NCBI GenBank assembly: GCA_035079385.1 | Contig: JAVHKY010000047.1 | Span: 248,001 to 312,000, forward strand | Origin: Aspidiotus rigidus | Taxonomy: Eukaryota > Arthropoda > Insecta > Hemiptera > Diaspididae | Reading direction: 5' to 3' | DNA: 64,000 nucleotides | In this document: piece by piece, positions 57,853 to 64,000 of the stretch | Numbering within the stretch: position 1 is the first letter of the stretch | Layout: each line of letters opens with the position of its first letter | The notes under the pieces: generated by a model | The model's input: only the letters and a program-made list of their open reading frames with translations | Told to the model about the DNA's origin: nothing | Databases searched by the model: none | Position numbers and translations under genes: made by a program

Positions 57853-58428
57853 TAGACTAAGAGGCCGCCACAGACCCATTTAACCGGGGGAACATGAAGT
57901 TTTCATACGGTTCATTCGATAGTGTATTGTAACTGTGTGGACATGTTGGGCGTCTGCCGGCTTGAATCAGTTGCGTAAAGGGGTGGCAGCGCCTTAAACT
58001 TGTCAAAAATAGCACACCATTTAACCTGCCGAACATATACTTGAAATTGATATTATTTTTTAGTTTATTAGATGGAGAATAAGAATTAAAGCGTCTGCCA
58101 ACCAAAGTTGGTTGCTCAAGTGTCGGCAGACGCACTGAAAGTTTCCAAAAAAATGGTGTTTCATTCAACTTCGTAAAATATAATATTCTCATTTCTAGCG
58201 TTAATTGATTCGTCATGGGCCTAAGAATATATGATTGGGAGTTTACCCGATCCGTGGCGCACATAGGTAGGTAGAACATTTTCGAGAGAGGGGGAGGGTT
58301 GAATTAAAAAGTTTCTAAGGGGACTTTCTTGGTACAAAAATTTTCTGAGAGAGGTTTTGAACAAGATTTTATGATATTTCTTAGTAACATTTTCAGTCCG
58401 GTCGAGGGGTTGTCAATACACCACTGGG
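57853..58428. repeat. Left inverted arm of composite
   Basis: 576 bp; inner end tgtcaatacaccactggg. A minus-strand frame here is low-complexity and not credible as a gene. Confidence 0.75.
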
Positions 58429-59091
58429 CAGATTGACTACAGGGGTTGTAAATTGAAGAATCAAACTATGCTATGCTTACTGGTGAGTCTTTAATAAATA
58501 ATTGAATCATGAGCTGTACTGAAGATACCTAATATATGATGAGTAAATTTTTTAATACGGATTCCTAATCGACGCCTCCGTTTCACTCATTAAAATTAGC
58601 TACTCCTCACTTTAAATTCAAAAATGTGTAAGTTTTGTACTCAACTTGATATATCAATTTATACTCAATTTTATCTTTTTATTCAACCTTATTTTTATTG
58701 TTTGCTATTCATTTCTTCATATTTTGCGAACAAAAAATGAAAAATAACGTCATTCACATTTTAAAAACATCCATGTCGCCGCGAATGTAGTGATGTTAAT
58801 CGGAGTTTCGGATCCACATTTTATTAGTCTTTCAACATCTTTCACAGAATATCAGACACAGTTTAACAAAATTCGCAACACGTTTCACAACCCTACCCAT
58901 ACACTTATTTTACGGATGGTTCTAAGTATCAAAACAGAACCGACAGTCTCTTACCGGCACCGCAACACCGCATCAGTCAAACTTAAACGAATCCGTTCCT
59001 TCAAGTTACGGCTCTTGCGGTTAAGATTGGTCCTGGTTTTAATACCCAGAAAGTCTGTGCCGAATTAGTCCGTAATAACCCCCTCCCTCGC

Positions 59092-60858
59092 ATGAGTAAT
59101 AAATTGGGAGGAGTGATTCAGGGTTTAAGGAGGAAGATGAAAGAGGGAGATTTGATCGTCACTAACGCTGACAAGGGCAACGCTGTTGTAGTGATGGAGA
59201 GATCGGCCTATTCTTCTAAGGTCCATGAAGTCCTACAGCAGTGTGGTGCTAAAGAGAGTGAGGATTTCAGCTTTCCCAAGCACGTCAAAGAAGTTAGGTG
59301 TGTCATCAACAGGAGTGAGGCTGTTATCAAAACTCCTGGTTTGAAAAAAGCCCTCCTTGTTCCTAACCCCACAACCCCCCTCTTGTACGGGCTGCCTAAA
59401 GTGCATAAGAACAATACCCCGATGCGACCCGTTGTTTCTTTCGTCTCCTCTCCTACCTACCTCCTGGCAAAATTCCTTGACCGTTGGTTCAAAAATCGTA
59501 TTGATTTTGAATTCCCTCATTCGGTCTTCAATTCGGCCTCTTTAACTGACGTCCTCAAGGATGTAAGCCTTCCCCCGGGAACGACCATCTGCTCGTTTGA
59601 TGTTGTTGGTTTGTTCCCGAATATTCCTAAGGCTGCTACTATCCAGCGTATGGGTGAGCTACTCGTCAAAGCCAACATTCCTCATAATGAGCTTCACGAA
59701 TTCTTCGATCTTCTTAATACTTGCTGGTCCCCCAACTACTGTAAATTTGAAGGGAAATTTTTCGAGTTCCCTGACGAAGTAGGGATCCCCATTGGATCAC
59801 CACTAGGCTCTCTCATATCCGAAATCTTCATATCTAAGTTTGAACTTGATCTCTTTTCCTCGAACCAGGTGTTACTTAATCATATTCATTATTGGCACAG
59901 GTACGTTGATGACGTTCTATGTACCTGGACTGGTCACCCAGATCTCCTTAGTGAGTTTCTGAGGTATCTCAATTCCTGGTACCCTTCCATCAAATTTACG
60001 TTGGAAATAGGGGTATTTTCCATTAACTTTTTGGATTTATCGATCTCTACAATAGACGGTATCCATAAGTTTGGAATTTACAGGAAAGATACTACGACCG
60101 ATGTTTTAGTCCCCGGTGGTTCGTTCGGTCCTGTTGCTCACAAGATGGCTGCTTTTCATAGCCTAGTTCACAGACTGACTCGTATTCCTTTGAGTCAGTC
60201 TGCCTTCAAGAAAGAGTTAATCACAATAAAACACCTGGCCAGAGTGAATGGGGTCAATGTCGATGTTGACGTGATGGTTCGGAGGAAAGTTACGAGGGGC
60301 CTCCTGGATTCCACCACCTCCCTCTCCCGAGACACGATCCGTGATCGCCGTTTGCGTTGGATCAGTCTCCCTTTCTTGGGGAAGTTCTCCCAGCAATTGG
60401 GTCGGGCCCTTCGCCCGTTTGGCTTCAGACCCACGTTTTACAACCCTACCACAGTCAAGAGGTTGTTTGTGAGACTGAAGGACCCCATACCTGTCGATGA
60501 GAGGAGTGGTGTGTATAAGTTGGAGTGTGAGGATTGTGGAGGCTTTTATATTGGTGAGACCAGCCGCCAAATGAAAGTTCGAGTAGCTGAGCACCTGAAG
60601 TCTTGGAAGGAGGGACACTTGGGGGAGTCAGCTTTCGCCGATCACTTAATAAACAGTGGCCACAGCTTCCGCGAGGGATCCGAAAAGCTCCTCCGTAAGG
60701 AGAATTCCTACCGTAAGCGTATCGCCCTCGAGAATATAGAGATAATTCGTCATCTCAACACTGACGGTATCCTTGTACTCAATTCGTACATTCCGGAAGA
60801 TGGCCTGATCGAACTGGTTTATGACTCACACCGTGATTTCTCGTTTGGACGATCTTAA
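59092..60858 (+). CDS. Penelope-like RT with GIY-YIG endonuclease, 5'-truncated
   Basis: 588 residues from the ATG, uninterrupted. Order: LIVTNADKGNAVVVMERSAY (early conserved block), LYGLPKVHKNNTPMRPVVSF (fingers), [52 protein letters not shown] with the catalytic Asp pair, [10 protein letters not shown], then the GIY-YIG domain VYKLECEDCGGFYIGETSRQ with a downstream FADHLINSGHSF histidine block. The element copies itself by priming on nicked chromosomal DNA. Full-length relatives are longer at the N-terminus. The intact frame suggests a recent insertion. Frame extends upstream to 58990 without a start. Confidence 0.9.
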   Translation: MSNKLGGVIQGLRRKMKEGDLIVTNADKGNAVVVMERSAYSSKVHEVLQQCGAKESEDFSFPKHVKEVRCVINRSEAVIKTPGLKKALLVPNPTTPLLYGLPKVHKNNTPMRPVVSFVSSPTYLLAKFLDRWFKNRIDFEFPHSVFNSASLTDVLKDVSLPPGTTICSFDVVGLFPNIPKAATIQRMGELLVKANIPHNELHEFFDLLNTCWSPNYCKFEGKFFEFPDEVGIPIGSPLGSLISEIFISKFELDLFSSNQVLLNHIHYWHRYVDDVLCTWTGHPDLLSEFLRYLNSWYPSIKFTLEIGVFSINFLDLSISTIDGIHKFGIYRKDTTTDVLVPGGSFGPVAHKMAAFHSLVHRLTRIPLSQSAFKKELITIKHLARVNGVNVDVDVMVRRKVTRGLLDSTTSLSRDTIRDRRLRWISLPFLGKFSQQLGRALRPFGFRPTFYNPTTVKRLFVRLKDPIPVDERSGVYKLECEDCGGFYIGETSRQMKVRVAEHLKSWKEGHLGESAFADHLINSGHSFREGSEKLLRKENSYRKRIALENIEIIRHLNTDGILVLNSYIPEDGLIELVYDSHRDFSFGRS

Positions 60859-60894
60859 TTTCTCGTTCTTCTCTTTTGTTCGTCAGTTGCTTTC

Positions 60895-60940
60895 ATTTCA
60901 GGCTTGAAGATGGTTGTTTAACCGAAAGCGCTCGTCGTCT
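60895..60940 (+). ncRNA. Hammerhead-like motif downstream of Penelope-like A (candidate)
   Basis: Sequence ttgaagatggttgtttaacc then gaaagcg: TGAAGA, a 4-bp stem (ggtt/aacc) and GAAA. The core differs from CUGANGA at its first base. The position, some 50 bp after the stop codon, is where such motifs occur in this element class. Weak. Confidence 0.3.
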
Positions 60941-62069
60941 TTTCATTTTTTCTGCGGTTTGCATGTTTTACTCCACGTCGGAGTATTCCTCTTTCATGTT
61001 TACCGCATCAGTCTTTACCCCTGAAATACAAGCAATCTTTATCTGCTTTGAACACATCCTCAGCAGCCTACCCTCCTCTCTCCACCTTGATCCTTTCTTG
61101 GTCATCTCCGACTACCTACCATCACTTGACGCCATCTCCAACCAGACCTTCTCCTACCATTCATAAATAGTATTCACACTCTCATTGCCACCCCATCCCA
61201 TTATTCTTCATGTGGATGCCCGGTCACAAGGGCATCCCAGCAAACGAAAGTGCAGACAAAGATGCCAAACTAGTAACCCAAGACGCGTCAGTCAACCGCT
61301 CTTTCCTCCCATCACGCTCAGATCTCTCCAAACATATCAACAAATCCACACTCAAGCATGGTTCAATCATTGGTCTAATGTCAAATCACACTCAAACAAA
61401 CTAGCCCAAATTAAAAATATTCCCATCCCGTGGGACTCTTCAAATTTGTCGACTCGCAGAGAAGAAATAGTCATCACCCATCTCGGAATTGGCCACACCG
61501 GACTGACACACATCCACATCATATTTCATCTTATGCCCCTCTAATGCCCTCATTACGAATCTGACTCCCCTTCCCCCGTCACCGTTCAACACATCCTTTC
61601 CTGCCCCTACTTAACCCAACTCCACAATTCCTTAACCATCTCTCACAATCATACAGAAGCACTATCAGATGACTTCCCCTCCATCCCCAACATTTTCAAC
61701 TTTCTACAACAAGCAAACTTCCTCTCACGCATCTAAACACAACTTCACTGAGCTCATGGCCCTAAAGGCAGGCTGCTAGCAGCTCGTTAATTAAAATAAA
61801 TAAGTAGATAAAAATTTCATTTATTGTGGTCAAAGGCTGTTTTGCACGAGTTTCTTTAGTTTCTTAACTCTCGCTACCCGAGCGTGAAATTCACTTTCGA
61901 GACAAATGGGTTGTCGGCGAAACGGCGTTGGAAATTTGTCCGGTAACGAAACATTAAAGACTGAATTCATCTCCCTTACGACGGATGGATACTCCTTTAG
62001 CAGCTACAGGAAACCGACCTCCTCCGCAATTCTACTTCTTTCTGTCACCCTCGTTACGTAGAGGTTCCG

Positions 62070-62870
62070 AATATGGCGATGATTCATCGGCTTGTATCCT
62101 TCTCTCTTGAAGATACACATACCTCCTTCCGCCAAGAACTCAACACCATTAAATATTAGAAGAATACATTAGTGTTTACTCTCCCTTCGGAGTATTCATT
62201 CTATCGCATACCATTAAATATTTTGTCCGTTGTAATGTCATACGCCTTGACGTCCAAAAGCTAAGTCGGGGCAATTGGTGTCCAAGTCTCCTCAGCGCTG
62301 ATTTCTCTGCCAAGTTTTCCCTCCTCTTCCTTTTCTTCAAGAAAGACCAAGTGGATCCGCCTCCCCTATTGGAGGAAATTTACCAGCAAACTGGCTAAGA
62401 TCCTGAAGGCTTCTACTTTTAATGCTGTTTTTTTTTAAGCTCCGGTCTTTGAAAGCCTAATCTCTCCTTCAGGGAAATGTGGCGTGTACAAACTTTCTTG
62501 TCCTAATTGTCCAGCGGTTTATATTGGGGAGACGGAGAGATGCTTTTCTACCCGTTTTCAAGAGCTTCGAGTTGCCTACGATTCGAGGCTGGAGAACAGG
62601 GAGTCACCATTTGCTGATCACCTGCTTGAGATTCAGTATAGATTCGACCCTTTCAAATGTCATCCGTTGCGGTATGAGCAAAGGTTTCGTCGTAGAAGAG
62701 CACTCGAGGATTATGAAATTTGTCTTCATCTTACACAGTTGGGAGAAGAAGTTCTCAACAAAGTCTGTTCTGAATTCGGCCTTATTCCAGAGCCATACTT
62801 TTCAAATGTTCGAATTTACATTTTATTAAATTGTTGCACACCAAAAAGTTATAATTTGAATATTAAATTT
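62070..62870 (+). pseudogene. Penelope-like element C, 3' fragment
   Basis: A thumb-like piece MIHRLVSFSLEDTHTSFRQE then LNTIKY (about 62070-62158), followed after an interruption by a complete GIY-YIG domain CGVYKLSCPNCPAVYIGETE with SPFADHLLEIQYRF (about 62470-62870). It is more distant from the A copy than the copies of A are from one another, so it is a third lineage. Frameshifts separate the two parts. Confidence 0.8.
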
Positions 62871-63048
62871 GTCACCTCTCTCTCTCTCAGAAAATGTAAT
62901 TTTATTCATTAATCATCTTCAATGCGATTTCGAGAGAAAAGAATACGAAAAAAAGAATTGAAAAAACTAGTGGTTTATGTCTGAGTTTATTTCGAGGGCG
63001 TCCGTTCATTATTGGCAATTTTTATGATCAAACAATAACTCGATTTGG

Positions 63049-63512
63049 CCAGTGGTGTATTGACAACCCCTCGACAGGACTGAAAATGTTACTTAGTAAT
63101 ATCATAAAATCTTGTACAAAACTTCTCTCAGAAAATTTTTGTACCAAGAAAGTCCCCTTTGAAATTTTTTAATTCAACCCTCCCCCCCTCTCTCGAAAAT
63201 GTTCTACCTACCTATGTGCGCCACGGGATCGGGTCACCTCCCAATCATATATTCTTAGCCCCATGACGAATCAATCAACGCTAGAAATGAGAATATTATA
63301 TTTACGAAGTTGAATGAAACACCGTTTTTTTGGAAACTTTCAGTGCGTCTGCCGACACTTTGGTTGGCAAACGCTTCAATTCTTAGTCCCCACCTAATAA
63401 ACTATATATGTTCGGCAGGTTAAATGGTGTGCTATTTTTGACAAGTTTAAGGCGCTGCCACCCCTTTACGCAACTGAGTGGTTAAATGGGTCTGTGGCGG
63501 CCTCTTAGTCTA
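63049..63512. repeat. Right inverted arm of composite
   Basis: 464 bp, inverse of 57853-58428; outer end tggcggcctcttagtcta. Confidence 0.75.
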
Positions 63513-64000
63513 TTACATGAATCACGTCCACGTCAACTTTTTCCTAGATAGTGTAGTCGGATTCCCAAATCTGCGCGACTGGCATGTTAAAAGTGTTTTG
63601 ACGACTGATACGTATTCAAGAAGATGTGTAGAACAAATTAAGCTTGGGTGCCATTTTTACTGACCCCTCAAACTGAAAGGATCCACCTCCCCATTCTTAG
63701 AATTATGTGTATCTTCTCTCCGATGTGTTTGATCAAAAAATTTTTCGTACGAAAGTTGTTCCTTGAAGACTTCTATACATTTTTACTTCTTACAAAAAAA
63801 TTATTTGGAGCAACCCCTGAGCCCCAAAATAATAAGATCTCAAATGTACCTTATTTGTGTTTAAAGCGATATTATGGAAGATTAACGTGAATGAATAAGT
63901 ATAAATAGTGTTTGAAGTACTCACCTTACCCTCACCCCCTTTATCCATCATATCCTCACCCCTTCTCACACCTTCATTAAAAAAATTATTTTCCGCGTAA
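63513..64000. other. Right edge, nothing identified
   Basis: Unassigned AT-rich sequence to the window end with a pyrimidine-rich stretch at 63925-63970. No gene or repeat end recognised. Confidence 0.4.

Larger units (their letters stand above)
58979..61001 (+). mobile_element. Penelope-like element A inserted with 12-bp duplication
   Basis: The 12-mer accgcatcagtc occurs at 58967-58978 and 61002-61013, exactly at both sides of the retroelement. The copy starts within the coding region (frame TNPFLQVTALAVKIGPGFN just after an in-frame stop), so it is 5'-truncated, as expected for target-primed reverse transcription. Confidence 0.85.
58880..61790 (+). pseudogene. Non-LTR retrotransposon 3' part (RNase H), split by a Penelope-like element
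   Basis: Left piece: FTDGSKYQN (about 58908-58935, first catalytic Asp of RNase H) and SYRHRNTASV up to 58978. Right piece from 61002: ASVFTPEIQAIFICFEHILS, FLVISDYLPSLDAISN, FMWMPGHKGIPANESADKDA and RREEIVITHLGIGHTGLTH. Joined across the insertion the text reads NTASV-FTPEIQAI, the usual family sequence. Frameshifts make it non-functional. RNase H of this kind is found in I/Jockey-group elements. Tail ends near 61790 in an A-rich stretch. Confidence 0.75.
57853..63512. mobile_element. Composite element bounded by long inverted arms
   Basis: Left arm 57853-58428 and right arm 63049-63512 are inverted copies: tagactaagaggccgccaca and its reverse at the outer ends, gttgtcaatacaccactgg and its reverse at the inner ends, about 90% alike; the left arm has about 60 extra bases near 57890-57960. 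The interior contains a non-LTR RNase H region, a Penelope-like A element within it, and a Penelope-like C fragment. No clear target duplication at the outer ends. It may be one large TIR element or two inverted copies of a smaller one. Confidence 0.6.

Noticed and set aside
57857..58279. 140-residue frame in the left inverted arm
   Set aside because: The right arm carries the same sequence with indels that break the frame, and no domain is visible.

Overview
This window looks like nuclear DNA from an arthropod, most likely an insect. The genes are split by many short introns with GT..AG boundaries. Intergenic and intronic DNA is AT-rich and crowded with eukaryotic mobile elements: Penelope-like retroelements, a non-LTR retrotransposon, hAT-, TTAA- and TA-type MITEs, foldback elements and a Helentron-like family. 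One stretch is nuclear-integrated mitochondrial DNA that reads in frame only with the invertebrate mitochondrial code. I cannot name the species. The mitochondrial fragment encodes an unusually divergent cytochrome b, as in insects with fast-evolving mitochondria. No prokaryotic, CRISPR or rRNA features were seen.

Layout. 1-1732 (-): a C2H2 zinc-finger gene, its 3' end cut by the window edge. 2763-5061 (+): mitochondrial GatB, ten exons reconstructed from a targeting peptide to the stop, divergent from the zinc-finger gene. 5700-14992 (+): a gelsolin/CapG-like actin-binding gene whose 5.3 kb intron holds a minisatellite element and MITEs. 15.0-18.1 kb: mostly non-coding, with two well-delimited MITEs and two doubtful small reading frames. 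18197-20267 (+): PIGK, the protease-like subunit of GPI transamidase, eight exons. 20869-56226 (-): one very long gene whose C-terminal part resembles the centrosomal protein CEP350, about 20 exons over 35 kb. Its introns hold a NUMT, Helentron-like elements, a 2 kb foldback element, TGACGTCA-rich satellites, degenerate Penelope-like elements, a hAT remnant and, at 33012-34150 on the other strand, a nested gene for a secreted mucin-like repeat protein. 57853-63512: a composite transposon island bounded by inverted arms of about 0.5 kb. Inside it a Penelope-like element has landed in the RNase H domain of a non-LTR retrotransposon and left a 12-bp target duplication.

How the genes relate. These are ordinary housekeeping genes (mitochondrial translation, GPI anchoring, centrosome, actin) packed together and not a pathway cluster. 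The unusual content is the layered mobile DNA in the introns: nested insertions can be ordered in time, two Penelope-like families coexist, one short-tandem-repeat element recurs with the same ends, and palindromic elements are frequent. No wholly new system is proven; the best candidates are the minisatellite-cored Helentron-like family, the ribozyme-like motifs near two Penelope 3' ends and the inverted-arm composite.
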